DNA from: a virus | IMG/VR virus record: IMGVR_UViG_3300027870_000339 | Span: 1-31,266 of that record | DNA length: 31,266 bases | Direction: 5' to 3' (one strand) | Shown here: in pieces, positions 1 through 7,313 of the stretch | How positions within the stretch are numbered: the first letter of the stretch is position 1 | Layout of the letters: the number at the start of each line of letters is the position of its first letter | Notes under the pieces: model-generated | Told to the model about the DNA's origin: nothing | Seen by the model: the letters and a program-made list of their open reading frames with translations, nothing else | Database searches by the model: none | Made by a program: the position numbers and the translations under genes

Positions 1-912
1 ATGATCCTCTCAAGCTTGCTTCCGACCTCGGTTACGGTACCTCTGCCGTTCAGCTTTAACGCCAAAAACATTCACGTTCTGCTCGAAGGAACCTTGGATA
101 GCGACCTGAATCCATGCGCTGACAAAGTCATTTTTGACTTCTCGAAATTGAATTTTGCTGACCCAACCGCGATCACGGTCCTGTCTAACGTTGTTGAGTT
201 CCTTAAGCAGAAGCATGGAACAAGGGTGTACTTCCGTAACTACACTTACCCGACGGAGGGGAACAAGTTCCTCGACGATTCTGGTTTCTTCCTTCGGTAT
301 GTTGGGCAACCAGCATTTAAAGGATCTAAGCTCCGCTCTACGACCCTGCCGCTTGAGATGGTTACGTACGATCGAAGCTACCCTTGGATTCACAATACTT
401 TTGCCGAGTGGATTGCCGAGAGGGTGGGGCTTTCTCCGGCCTCGTTCGCTTCAATCAATGTGTGCCTGCAAGAGATCTTTAACAACATTAGTGACCACTC
501 TGGCGAGAAGATCGGCTGCGTCTTCACTCAGCACTATCCCCAGAAGGGCGAAGTGATGCTGACTATCTCGGATTTCGGTGTCGGGATTCCTTTCAATGTC
601 CGCAAGGTCGAGCCTGGCGTGAGTGATGCAGAAGCGCTCGAGAAGGCTGTCGTAGAAGGTTTTACAACGAAAAGCACGAAGCGAAATCAAGGGGCAGGTC
701 TAAATATTTTAACGAGATACGTCGTAGCAAATAATCGTGGTAGAGTCTTCGTACAGTCGTTGAAAGGAAGTTTCAACTGCATACATGCAGCTTCCGGAGT
801 CAGGATGTCGTCTCGCAATGAGCGGGTCACGTATCCTGGAACTTTGATCCAGATCACCTTCAAGACTGGATCGCTGGAACCAATAGGTGAAAAGGAGGAG
901 TTCGAATGGTAA
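1..912 (+). CDS. STAS-like / histidine-kinase-type ATP-binding protein
   Basis: The 303-aa protein has two parts. Residues about 40-105 look like a STAS-type fold, with the strand KVIFDF followed by a helix. Residues about 125-290 form a GHKL ATPase domain. Its N-box has E158 and N161/N162 in EIFNNISDHS, its G1 box is DFGVGIP (D191, G193, G195), and its G2 box is NQGAGL (229-234). No histidine phosphoacceptor domain or membrane segment is visible, so it resembles anti-sigma-type or switch kinases more than sensor kinases. The reading frame overlaps the next gene by 7 nt, so the two are translationally coupled. The first ATG is the first base of the window, so a longer upstream start cannot be excluded. 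Base composition is visibly more AT-rich than the prophage genes. The domain call is firm, but the biological role is unknown. Confidence 0.85.
   Translation: MILSSLLPTSVTVPLPFSFNAKNIHVLLEGTLDSDLNPCADKVIFDFSKLNFADPTAITVLSNVVEFLKQKHGTRVYFRNYTYPTEGNKFLDDSGFFLRYVGQPAFKGSKLRSTTLPLEMVTYDRSYPWIHNTFAEWIAERVGLSPASFASINVCLQEIFNNISDHSGEKIGCVFTQHYPQKGEVMLTISDFGVGIPFNVRKVEPGVSDAEALEKAVVEGFTTKSTKRNQGAGLNILTRYVVANNRGRVFVQSLKGSFNCIHAASGVRMSSRNERVTYPGTLIQITFKTGSLEPIGEKEEFEW
891..900 (+). promoter_or_regulatory. Strong ribosome binding site inside the preceding gene
   Basis: The run AAAGGAGGAG lies 5 nt before the ATG at 906, within the last codons of the ATPase gene. It fixes the start of the DUF4325 gene and supports co-translation of the pair. 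Confidence 0.8.
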
Positions 913-1208
913 TCCGTGCACTTGACCTAGTTCGTCAGTGCTATTCGCAGGACGACGGGCAGAAGGTCTTTAATGTGTTGTTGCCTAAGCTTCAGCGAGG
1001 AGAGCGGATCGAACTCTCGTTTGATGGTGTCCCGACGGTTCCATCGTCGTTCATCAATACTGCGCTGATCCATCTGCTTGATGTCTTGCCATTCGAGACT
1101 ATCAAGTCAAATTTGCGCTTTGTCGACACTACCCGCCAGATCAACGAGATGATCAAATCCCGTTTTGACTTCGAGGTCAATCGTCGCCACCTCCAGCCTG
1201 TTCGATAG
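906..1208 (+). CDS. STAS-like domain protein (DUF4325)
   Basis: This 100-aa protein fits the DUF4325 STAS-like family. The segment FDGVPTVPSSFINTALIHLL, about residues 39-58, matches the family pattern of a strand, a short loop with Ser-Ser-Phe, and a helix. In anti-sigma-antagonist-like systems a small STAS protein is the partner of a GHKL ATPase. The direct overlap with the ATPase gene and the strong ribosome binding site suggest that the two products work as a pair. Partner-switch signalling is an inference from domain types. The conserved phosphorylatable serine of classical antagonists cannot be assigned with confidence here. Confidence 0.75.
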   Translation: MVIRALDLVRQCYSQDDGQKVFNVLLPKLQRGERIELSFDGVPTVPSSFINTALIHLLDVLPFETIKSNLRFVDTTRQINEMIKSRFDFEVNRRHLQPVR

Positions 1209-1247
1209 AGCAACGTGTTGGTGCAAGCAACCTTGCAAAGGGAAATT

Positions 1248-1559
1248 ATGAAGTCTTCTTTCGATGGATTAAAAAAATTTCAACAGAATTTGAAAGATTT
1301 AGGTGACCAAGGGAAGCAAGGTGTTCCGTTGACAGAGCTTATGTCACCTGCGTTTGTTGCAAGCTGTTCGAAGTTTGGAAGCTTGCAAGAACTGTTCGAT
1401 TCGAGTGGATTCAAGGTCGAAAGTCCTGAAGATTTCGCAGCGATACCGGATCAAGAGTGGGACAGTTACATCCAGGCGAACACAACATACTCATCGTGGC
1501 TTGAAATGCAACAAGCTGCAGTAGGGGACTGGACGAAGCGAAAGTTAGGCTTGGCATAG
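1248..1559 (+). CDS. Conserved hypothetical protein, third gene of the cassette
   Basis: The ATG at 1248 is chosen because AAAGGGA ends about 5 nt upstream. An in-frame start at 1215 has no such signal and would add 11 residues of low quality. The 103-aa product is soluble and acidic in its second half. It resembles a widespread small conserved family with an N-terminal FDxLKK-like helix, a central VPLxELMSPAFV segment, and a C-terminal SSWxEMQ...W.KRKLG ending. No catalytic motif is recognised. It lies 39 nt after the DUF4325 gene, in the same direction and with the same low GC, so it probably belongs to the same transcript. Function is unknown. Confidence 0.7.
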   Translation: MKSSFDGLKKFQQNLKDLGDQGKQGVPLTELMSPAFVASCSKFGSLQELFDSSGFKVESPEDFAAIPDQEWDSYIQANTTYSSWLEMQQAAVGDWTKRKLGLA

Positions 1560-1598
1560 CGTTGCCGAAATCTAACTTTTCCTAATCGCCCATTGCCT

Positions 1599-2636
1599 TT
1601 ACTTCGTCGGCGTCACTATCTTCCCGCGCCGCAGGTAGTGACGCTGAGTCGTTTTAACGCTCTCGTGTCCAAGCAGATCGCGAGCAGCTTCCTCACCGCG
1701 GCCGTCAGCCGTGTCATCAGCCGCCTTGGCGCGCAAGTCGTAGAACCTGAAGTCCTTGATACTCTTGGCCAGCGCCGGCGCAGCCTCGGCCGCAGCCAAG
1801 CGGGCCTTGTCGAACTGCGATCGTAGTGCGGGAGCCGTCAAGCGCTTCCCGTGGTGGTTCACTAGAAGTGCCGCCGTCTTCATCTTGTGGCCGGCCTTGC
1901 GCGCGTCGATGCGCTCGAGTAGCTCCGCCAGCTGGCCGACGACCTTGATCCGCAGCGGCTGTTTGGTCTTCTCCTGGGTGACGATGAGATGGCCGTCGAC
2001 GATGTCGTGGGCAGTCATCTTGAGGGCATCAGCGGGCCGCTGGCCGGTTAGGTACGCAAGGTCCATCGCATCCTGTAGTGGCGCGCTTGCACATGCCCAC
2101 ACGGCCTTGTAGACGGCATCGCTGATGTACACCGTTCGCTTCTTGAGTGAGTGGCCCTGGATACCTTCACATGGGTTTGGCAGGTCAGTGTAGCCCCACC
2201 CCCTGGCATGGTTCCACATCGTCGAGAACACGCGCTTGCACCGGTTCGCAGTTGTCGGCTTATCGTCGTGGTCCTCGAGGAAGTTCCTGATGTGCATCGG
2301 CTTGATTTGGCTGAGAGGCGCGTCTGCAAACGACTTGAGGAGATGCTTGATGTCCGACTTGTACATACGCGCCGAGCTGGTGGCCAGCTTCGGCACCACG
2401 TCCACCAGGTAGCGCTTTTCGAGATCGGCGAAGGTTGCGCCGGCGCTTGGCGTGACGATGACATTCAGCTCCGCATACTTCTTCAGGGCGAGGAAGTAGT
2501 CGTCGCCGAGTGCAATCTCTTTCCGCTTCCCGTCTGGCCCCTTCTGATACATGTAGTAGTAGACCTTGCCGCTGCGCTGTTTCCGAGGATGCATGTGCGG
2601 CGGCATGTTCAAGTTACGCGTGTTTCTTCTTCCCAT
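1599..2636 (-). CDS. int: Phage tyrosine integrase
   Basis: The 345-aa protein is a tyrosine recombinase that would catalyse prophage integration and excision. Residues about 1-60 form an arm-type N-terminal domain that begins MGRRNTRNLN. Residues about 66-150 are the core-binding domain, and 165-345 the catalytic domain. Catalytic positions visible are R200 (TGQRPADAL), K223 or K225, R302 (YDLRAKA), H324 (LLGHES) and Y334 (QRHYLRRG). The usual first histidine of the HxxR box is a tyrosine (Y299). The start at 2636 is preceded by GGCGGAG. A start at 2708 is possible, but it would overlap the upstream DUF4224 gene by 95 nt instead of 23 nt. It is the last gene of the leftward operon, and the attachment site probably lies just beyond its stop. 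Confidence 0.93.
   Translation of the reverse strand: MGRRNTRNLNMPPHMHPRKQRSGKVYYYMYQKGPDGKRKEIALGDDYFLALKKYAELNVIVTPSAGATFADLEKRYLVDVVPKLATSSARMYKSDIKHLLKSFADAPLSQIKPMHIRNFLEDHDDKPTTANRCKRVFSTMWNHARGWGYTDLPNPCEGIQGHSLKKRTVYISDAVYKAVWACASAPLQDAMDLAYLTGQRPADALKMTAHDIVDGHLIVTQEKTKQPLRIKVVGQLAELLERIDARKAGHKMKTAALLVNHHGKRLTAPALRSQFDKARLAAAEAAPALAKSIKDFRFYDLRAKAADDTADGRGEEAARDLLGHESVKTTQRHYLRRGKIVTPTK
1610..1644. repeat. 9-bp perfect inverted repeat in the integrase 3' end
   Basis: GCGTCACTA (1610-1618) and TAGTGACGC (1636-1644) are exact inverted arms around a 17-nt spacer. The element overlaps the codons just after the catalytic tyrosine and ends close to the integrase stop. It could be a core-type recombinase binding site or an mRNA hairpin at the end of the leftward operon. 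No T-run follows the hairpin in the direction of transcription, so it is not a standard intrinsic terminator. Confidence 0.5.
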
Positions 2637-2835
2637 CGCTCCGCCTCGGCATGACCCATACTTTTTCTTCTGGCGCGACCTTGCGCCCTTCCACTGCAGC
2701 GAGTGCAATCACCGGCTCGCCAATGGCATTGACCCAGAAGGGCAGGCCCATTGTGCGCAGCGCCTCGATCTGCTTGGACTTTCGGCGCCGGCCGGTCAAC
2801 CTCACCACGGCGTCAGCTGTCAAAAATGTTTCCAT
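2614..2835 (-). CDS. DUF4224 family small protein (excisionase-position gene)
   Basis: This is a 73-aa protein starting METFLTADAV. The FLTxxxxxxLTGRRRKSKQIEALRxMGLPF pattern is that of DUF4224, a family found next to phage integrases. The start is set by an AAGGA site, and its ATG shares a base with the stop of the upstream gene (TAATG). Its 3' end overlaps the integrase start by 23 nt. The position suggests a role as a recombination directionality factor or integrase regulator, but this is inferred from location and not from a recognised winged-helix Xis domain. Confidence 0.8.
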   Translation of the reverse strand: METFLTADAVVRLTGRRRKSKQIEALRTMGLPFWVNAIGEPVIALAAVEGRKVAPEEKVWVMPRRSDGKKKHA

Positions 2836-2996
2836 TATCCTTCTCTCTGCATTGCAGCCTTCCCTGCACGCCGCTCCGCCATGTCGGTACTGGCGGTAAG
2901 CCGCTTGAACGGGCAGGCCGGGAGGTGTTCGGCGCCCTGCGGCTGCTTGCAGCGCACGCATACTGCCTGCGAGCGGGTGATATACAACAGGCGCAT
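2835..2996 (-). CDS. 53-aa cysteine-containing microprotein
   Basis: This small frame begins MRLLYITRSQ and contains CVRCKQPQGAEHLPACPF, a CxxC followed by a third cysteine and a histidine, which suggests a small metal-binding fold. Its stop and the DUF4224 start share one base (TAATG). Its own start shares one base with the stop of the upstream 83-aa gene (again TAATG). Being tiled exactly between two coupled genes is the main evidence that it is real. No family is recognised. Confidence 0.7.
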   Translation of the reverse strand: MRLLYITRSQAVCVRCKQPQGAEHLPACPFKRLTASTDMAERRAGKAAMQREG

Positions 2997-3247
2997 TAGG
3001 CGTCTCCAGGCTTAGCGAGCGACGCCACCTGGGCGGCGTCCTGCTGGTTGGCGTCGAGGGTGACCATCGCGGCTTGCGGCTGGAAGGCCGGGCTGTGGTT
3101 CGGCAGGTCGACCAGGTTGTCGAAGTGGCCGAGTAAGGCGGTGCGGTACTGGCCCATCGACTGGAATGTCATGGCGTAGCTGTCATTCGCAATCAAACTG
3201 CGCAGCGCGCGTAGCATCACGTCGCTTGTGGTCTCGGTCTTGATCAT
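2996..3247 (-). CDS. Hypothetical phage protein, 83 aa
   Basis: No family is recognised. The product is soluble, with a helical N-terminal half (MLRALRSLIANDS, AMTFQSMGQYRTALLGHFDNLV) and a Gln/Ala-rich C-terminus. It is coupled upstream by an ATGA overlap with the 84-aa gene and downstream by TAATG with the 53-aa gene. It lies in the accessory end of the early leftward operon, between the methyltransferase and the integrase. Confidence 0.65.
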   Translation of the reverse strand: MIKTETTSDVMLRALRSLIANDSYAMTFQSMGQYRTALLGHFDNLVDLPNHSPAFQPQAAMVTLDANQQDAAQVASLAKPGDA

Positions 3248-3498
3248 GCAGGTGCTCCTGAGGTAGCTGGTTTAATCTGAACTTCGCTGCTGTCGATTCC
3301 TGCTTTGGCGCCGGCCAGGTAAACCGTCATTGAGACCCGCCCTCCGTCCTGGTAAAGCGTTAGGCTGTTGATGAAGCGATTGCGGTCCTGGTACAGCACG
3401 GGGCGTGCGCAGTGCGCGGATCGGAGAAGCAGCATCTGATGGCGATATGCCGTCGCATCGAGCGGCGTGTCTTGGTTGTTCGGTACGGGGCCGGTCAT
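3244..3498 (-). CDS. Hypothetical phage protein, 84 aa
   Basis: No family is recognised. The central segment RPVLYQDRNRFINSLTLYQDGGRVSMTVYLAG looks like a small beta-rich domain. Start and stop both take part in four-base ATGA overlaps with the neighbouring genes. This coupling, rather than sequence similarity, is the reason for the call. Confidence 0.65.
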   Translation of the reverse strand: MTGPVPNNQDTPLDATAYRHQMLLLRSAHCARPVLYQDRNRFINSLTLYQDGGRVSMTVYLAGAKAGIDSSEVQIKPATSGAPA

Positions 3499-3686
3499 GC
3501 TGCTTCCTTGGCCGGCTGCTTGACGGCGCGGAAACAGGCGTCACACCCGCCTTGCTGGACCAGCTGCTTGGCCGTGACGACCTTCCCGCACGCGCAATGC
3601 TTGCGTCGCAGGCTGATCGGCGGCTTGGCAGCGGTCTGCTCGCGGTAGAGCTCCGTGCTCAGGCGGCTCGGGGTTCCCCACCTCAT
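3495..3686 (-). CDS. Small zinc-finger-like protein, 63 aa
   Basis: The 63-aa basic protein contains CACGK, then about 13 residues, then CDACF. This gives cysteine pairs able to bind one zinc ion. The first Met at 3686 overlaps the stop of the methyltransferase gene (ATGA), and its own stop overlaps the 84-aa gene. It may be a nucleic-acid binding or host-takeover protein, but nothing more specific can be said. Confidence 0.65.
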   Translation of the reverse strand: MRWGTPSRLSTELYREQTAAKPPISLRRKHCACGKVVTAKQLVQQGGCDACFRAVKQPAKEAA

Positions 3687-5443
3687 GCTGCCCTCGCCAA
3701 CAGTTGCTCGTGCTCGATGTTCACTCTGATTAGAGCAGCGGCCGGCAGCGGGGACACGCTGTTGCCGATCATGCGCACCTGGTCGCTACCGGTCAGCCGC
3801 TTCGTGACGGTCTTGCCGCGCTTGTTCGTGTAGGTGTAAAGCGGGTCGAGGATGTAGTCCCGACGAAAGCCTTGGGCGTTCGCAAGCTCGCGCGGCACCA
3901 GCATGCGCAGCCCGATGTCGACCACCTCCATCAACTCGCCGTTGATCATTACCAGTTCTGGATGCTCGGCGTCCTTCAGGCTCGGGCAATACTCGCGCAG
4001 GAAGGCGCGAACCTGCTCGCGGCGCGCGGCGGATTGTCCTGGCGGCTCCAAGGTGGTGCGCATCTCGGCATGATGCTGTCCACTGGCGGTGATCGTGCCC
4101 AGCGGGTCATTGACGGCGGCTGCGGTACTTGTGCCGCGCAGCTTGACCAGGTTGCTCGTCACCACCGCGTGACGGTTCTCGGTCACGATCGTGCCCAGAG
4201 GCTTCGCCACGTCCCATGTGTCGCGATCGCCGTTGCTCTTGTTGTCGATGCCAACCAGATGCGCGGTGATCAGCGAGCTATGGTCCGACGTCGTCACGGT
4301 CGGCAGCGGCTGCTCGACACTGGCGCCGACTACGCCCTTGTAGTGCTTCGCCAGGTAGGCGCAGGTGACACCGACGCGGTCCTTGGTGACGATAGTCGGC
4401 ATTGGCCGTTCGACCGAAACGTTTTGACCGCCGCTCTTGTAGTACTGAACCAGCGATGGCACCACCACGGCCCGATGATTCTCGGTGGTCAGCGTGCCCA
4501 GCGGCTGGTCGACCGGCACGGGCTTGCCGGCATAGCGCGGCCCGCCCTGGCCGATGATGTAGGGCTGAGGCGCTTCCTTTACGTAGCGCTCGAAGCCGCG
4601 GCCAACGCGGCGCAGCGTTGCATCCGCGAGCGGCTTCTTGCGATCGAAGATCGAGCGGCATGGGATTGACCAGTCGATGCAGTCGGCGGCCGTCACGAAC
4701 GGCAGCAGCTTGCCCGACTTGACCTCGCGCGACTTCGGATCGCCATGGGTCGGGACAGGCCAGCGAATAGCGATGCGATCGCGGCGCATCACCATGAAGA
4801 GGCGCTTGCGGATGGTGCCGGCGCCGTAGTCGCATGCACGCAGCACTCGCCACTCGACCTTGTAGCCGAGTCCAGCGAAGATGCGCTGCATCGGGAAGTC
4901 GTCTCCCAGGACTTGGCGGATCTCCGGCACGTCCGGATGATCCTGCGCCAGGCCGGTCGTCAGCGCGGCGATGAATGCTTTGAAGGTGCGGCCCTTATGG
5001 GCCTTGATCGGACGGCCGGCGTCGTCGAGCGGCCCCCAGCCCTCGAACTCCTCGACGTTCTCGAGGAACATAAGGCGCGGCGCGAGAGTCACGCCCCACT
5101 TGCACACGACCCAGGCGAGGCCGCGCGTCTTCTGGTCGAGGATATTGAAGCCCTTGGCCTTAGAAAAGTGCGTGCACGTCGGCGAGAACCAGGCCGCGCC
5201 GAGCGGGCCGTCGCCGATTGCGCGCAGGATGTCAAGCAGGAACACGTCCTCGCGGTAGTGGCGCGTCGTTGGGTGGTTCGCAGCATGCATGGCGAGCGCC
5301 GGCCCATCGTGATTGAGGGCTAAGTCGGGATCCCGCCCGAAGGCCATGCGGATCGCTTCGCTAGCACCTCCGCCGCCAGCGAAGTTGTCGGCGATGCGTT
5401 CGTGACCGAAGCCAAGTGGAAGGGTGAAGTCGTCGCGTGGCAT
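3683..5443 (-). CDS. Phage DNA (cytosine-5) methyltransferase
   Basis: This 586-aa protein transfers a methyl group from S-adenosylmethionine to cytosine C5. Motif I is DNFAGGGGAS (19-28). Motif IV is SPTCTHFS with catalytic C90, with Pro-Thr-Cys instead of the common Pro-Pro-Cys. Motif VI is ENV (128-130), motif VIII is RKRLF (212-216), and the motif X region is MIGNSVSP (558-565). The segment between motifs VIII and X is unusually long. It holds five copies of a (Q/R/K/D)P(L/M)(G/P)T(L/I/V) motif at about 313, 346, 378, 414 and 447, so this target-recognition region is built of ~33-residue repeats. No restriction enzyme gene is adjacent, which suggests an orphan enzyme that protects phage DNA from host restriction. 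Target sequence is unknown. Confidence 0.92.
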   Translation of the reverse strand: MPRDDFTLPLGFGHERIADNFAGGGGASEAIRMAFGRDPDLALNHDGPALAMHAANHPTTRHYREDVFLLDILRAIGDGPLGAAWFSPTCTHFSKAKGFNILDQKTRGLAWVVCKWGVTLAPRLMFLENVEEFEGWGPLDDAGRPIKAHKGRTFKAFIAALTTGLAQDHPDVPEIRQVLGDDFPMQRIFAGLGYKVEWRVLRACDYGAGTIRKRLFMVMRRDRIAIRWPVPTHGDPKSREVKSGKLLPFVTAADCIDWSIPCRSIFDRKKPLADATLRRVGRGFERYVKEAPQPYIIGQGGPRYAGKPVPVDQPLGTLTTENHRAVVVPSLVQYYKSGGQNVSVERPMPTIVTKDRVGVTCAYLAKHYKGVVGASVEQPLPTVTTSDHSSLITAHLVGIDNKSNGDRDTWDVAKPLGTIVTENRHAVVTSNLVKLRGTSTAAAVNDPLGTITASGQHHAEMRTTLEPPGQSAARREQVRAFLREYCPSLKDAEHPELVMINGELMEVVDIGLRMLVPRELANAQGFRRDYILDPLYTYTNKRGKTVTKRLTGSDQVRMIGNSVSPLPAAALIRVNIEHEQLLARAA

Positions 5444-5446
5444 GTT

Positions 5447-5857
5447 CTACTTTTCGTTGGTGGAAGGTTCGACCAGGGTGAAGAAAGCCTCAACCTCGGC
5501 CACAGCGCGCGCCACGCGCTGCAGCGGAACTCGATGCAGGCCGGCGTCAATGTTCGCGAGCGCCTGGCGGAGCTGCTCCGCCTCCTCGGGCTCCACGGTA
5601 ATGCTGCTCGACTGCTCATAGCGATCGCAGATCGAGTTCAAGGTGTTCGTGCACGGGTCAAGCAGGTCGTCCTGCATGCCGGCACGGTTCAAGGCCGCCA
5701 GCATCTTCGAGAGCGTGTTGTACGCGTCGATTGAAGGCCGGGCGATCAAGGACTCGCCCGCCATGCGCAGTTCGAGGGCCAGGCGATCGCGGCTCTCCGT
5801 CGCCATTGGCACGTTGGCCTTCGGCTGGAATGCGGCGCGCTGGTGGAATCGAGGCAT
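5447..5857 (-). CDS. Hypothetical phage protein, 136 aa
   Basis: This is a helical, soluble protein with no family recognised with certainty. Residues 18-60 (SRDRLALELRMAGESLIARPSIDAYNTLSKML...) and a C-terminal EEAEQLRQAL segment look like two helical bundles. Similar short proteins occur in Burkholderiales prophages next to methyltransferases. It ends 3 nt before the methyltransferase start and begins 14 nt after the DUF2303 gene, inside the leftward operon. Confidence 0.65.
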   Translation of the reverse strand: MPRFHQRAAFQPKANVPMATESRDRLALELRMAGESLIARPSIDAYNTLSKMLAALNRAGMQDDLLDPCTNTLNSICDRYEQSSSITVEPEEAEQLRQALANIDAGLHRVPLQRVARAVAEVEAFFTLVEPSTNEK

Positions 5858-5871
5858 GGCGGGCTCGCGGC

Positions 5872-6765
5872 TTACGGACGGCCGATGAGGACGGTGAAGC
5901 CGCTCGCGCGGGCCTTGTCCACGTATGCCGCGAACGCGTCTTCGATAGCGTTCTCGACACGATCCAGCTCGTACCAGAACTTCACCTTGCCTGCGCCCAG
6001 GCGGTACTTCAGGCGGGCGCGCACCTTATAGCCGTCGCCGCCCTTGAAGAGGCGCAGGCCGAGCGCGAATTCGCGCGGAATCACGACGTCACCAGCGCCG
6101 GCGCGGGCGTCGATATTCTCGGTGTACGACAGCTGCACCTGGCCGTTGTCGAGGCGACGGTGTGAGCTAAACGCCACCTCGGTCTTGGCCTGGAGGGTCA
6201 GTGCGACCTGCAGCATGGTTTCGCCAGTCGGCTCGCTGATGTCGGCGACGTTGTCTTCGAGGAAGACCGCGAACTCTTCCTGCTCCATCACCTTGCGGTC
6301 ATTCTTGTGCCAGCCGGCGAACTCGCGGCTCAGCGCCGCGGTGTAGGTGACGCGGAAGTCGCGCCAGCCCGGGATGTTAGCGTCGCCTTGGCCGTGGTCA
6401 TTCAGCACGGCCGTCAGCGTGCGGGTGTCCGGGTCGGCGTAGATGTAGCAGCTGTCGGTCTTGGCCTGATTGGCGACGAATTCCAGGAAGCTGGCGACAT
6501 CGAGCAGCACGACGGTACCGCTCTTGCGGTGCGGCTCCGGCAGCGCGCCCTCGATCGCCTTGGTGACGTCGTGATGGCGATACTCGGGCGGCAGGATGAG
6601 GAAGTGCGCATCGCCGACCGAGCGCACGTTCGCGGCGGCCACGGTCAGGGCGCCGAGCTGCTCGATGGTCGACTTGCTGAGGTCCAGGTGTTCCTGGGGC
6701 GGCGATGCGTGGGCCAGCTGGCCGGCGACGGTGCCGGGTGCTGCCGCATTCTGGGATCCGTTCAT
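5872..6765 (-). CDS. DUF2303 (YfdQ-like) protein
   Basis: The 297-aa protein matches the DUF2303/YfdQ family of lambdoid prophages. Diagnostic stretches are the central LDVASFLEFV, the acidic YADPDTRTLTAVLNDHG, and the W-centred GWRDFRVTYTAALS and WHKNDRKVMEQEEFAVFLEDN segments. A C-terminal beta-rich part follows. The family is usually encoded in early operons among recombination and methylation genes, and its function is not established. The ATG overlaps the stop of the upstream 115-aa gene (ATGA). Length is normal for the family. Confidence 0.85.
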   Translation of the reverse strand: MNGSQNAAAPGTVAGQLAHASPPQEHLDLSKSTIEQLGALTVAAANVRSVGDAHFLILPPEYRHHDVTKAIEGALPEPHRKSGTVVLLDVASFLEFVANQAKTDSCYIYADPDTRTLTAVLNDHGQGDANIPGWRDFRVTYTAALSREFAGWHKNDRKVMEQEEFAVFLEDNVADISEPTGETMLQVALTLQAKTEVAFSSHRRLDNGQVQLSYTENIDARAGAGDVVIPREFALGLRLFKGGDGYKVRARLKYRLGAGKVKFWYELDRVENAIEDAFAAYVDKARASGFTVLIGRP

Positions 6766-7109
6766 TTCGCTTCTTTCAGTTGGATGGGCTGGGCCGCAGG
6801 TGCTTCACGGAGTTCGAGAGATTGCTGGCGTGGATGCTTGCGCGAGAGCTCGTTGTCGTCGGTGACCCAGAAGAAGTCTTCGCCGCGCTCGGGCTTCGGC
6901 AGGTCGACCTTGACGACGTCAGTGATGATCACCTTGTCCACGTCCTTGCCACGGGCGCCCGGCTTGACCTTCAGCTGCAAAGTCAGCGTGCCGCCCTTGC
7001 CGGTGTCCTTGACCGCGGCCAGGAGGTCGGCAAGGCCGCCCGAGAGCTCGGAGTGGGCGCGGCCGTCCCGCAGATCCTGGAGGAAGACGGCGAATGCCTG
7101 GGCGCTCAT
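6762..7109 (-). CDS. Hypothetical phage protein, 115 aa
   Basis: The start MSAQAFAVFL at 7109 forms an ATGA overlap with the upstream 65-aa gene. A start at 7151 would run deeper into that gene and is less likely. The middle GGTLTLQLKVKPG followed by VIITDVVKVDLPKPERGEDFFWV reads as a small beta sheet. This arrangement often sits immediately upstream of DUF2303 genes, so the two may act together, which is an inference from synteny only. Confidence 0.7.
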   Translation of the reverse strand: MSAQAFAVFLQDLRDGRAHSELSGGLADLLAAVKDTGKGGTLTLQLKVKPGARGKDVDKVIITDVVKVDLPKPERGEDFFWVTDDNELSRKHPRQQSLELREAPAAQPIQLKEAK

Positions 7110-7303
7110 GCCGCCTCCGCGTGCGACAGTTCGTTGACCGGGACGCGCCATGGCGCGCCGCCGAGGGTGCCGGCCACGCGCACGAGGGCGACCTTGGCGC
7201 CGTTGGTGATGTCCGTCTTGATCTCGTGGACGGTGCCGGTTTGTGGGCCAGCATCGCTGTCGAACTTGACGGCGCTGCCGGGACCGATGGTGTTCTGCTG
7301 CAT
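7106..7303 (-). CDS. Hypothetical small beta-barrel-like protein, 65 aa
   Basis: The sequence GSAVKFDSDAGPQTGTVHEI followed by VALVRVAGT and a conserved WRVPVNEL ending looks like an SH3/KOW-type small barrel. This is a structural impression, not a family match. It is coupled by ATGA to the 115-aa gene and starts 10 nt after the ParB-like gene ends. AAAGGACC lies just before its ATG. Confidence 0.65.
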   Translation of the reverse strand: MQQNTIGPGSAVKFDSDAGPQTGTVHEIKTDITNGAKVALVRVAGTLGGAPWRVPVNELSHAEAA

Positions 7304-7313
7304 GCTGGTCCTT

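Noticed and set aside
1560-1598. Recognisable attachment core or tRNA end beside the integrase
   Set aside because: No tRNA-like sequence is present, and the other prophage end is outside the window, so no direct repeat can be identified.
2637-2708. 24-codon N-terminal extension of the integrase
   Set aside because: It lies within the DUF4224 frame, lacks the usual MGRR start seen in this integrase type, and has no ribosome site.
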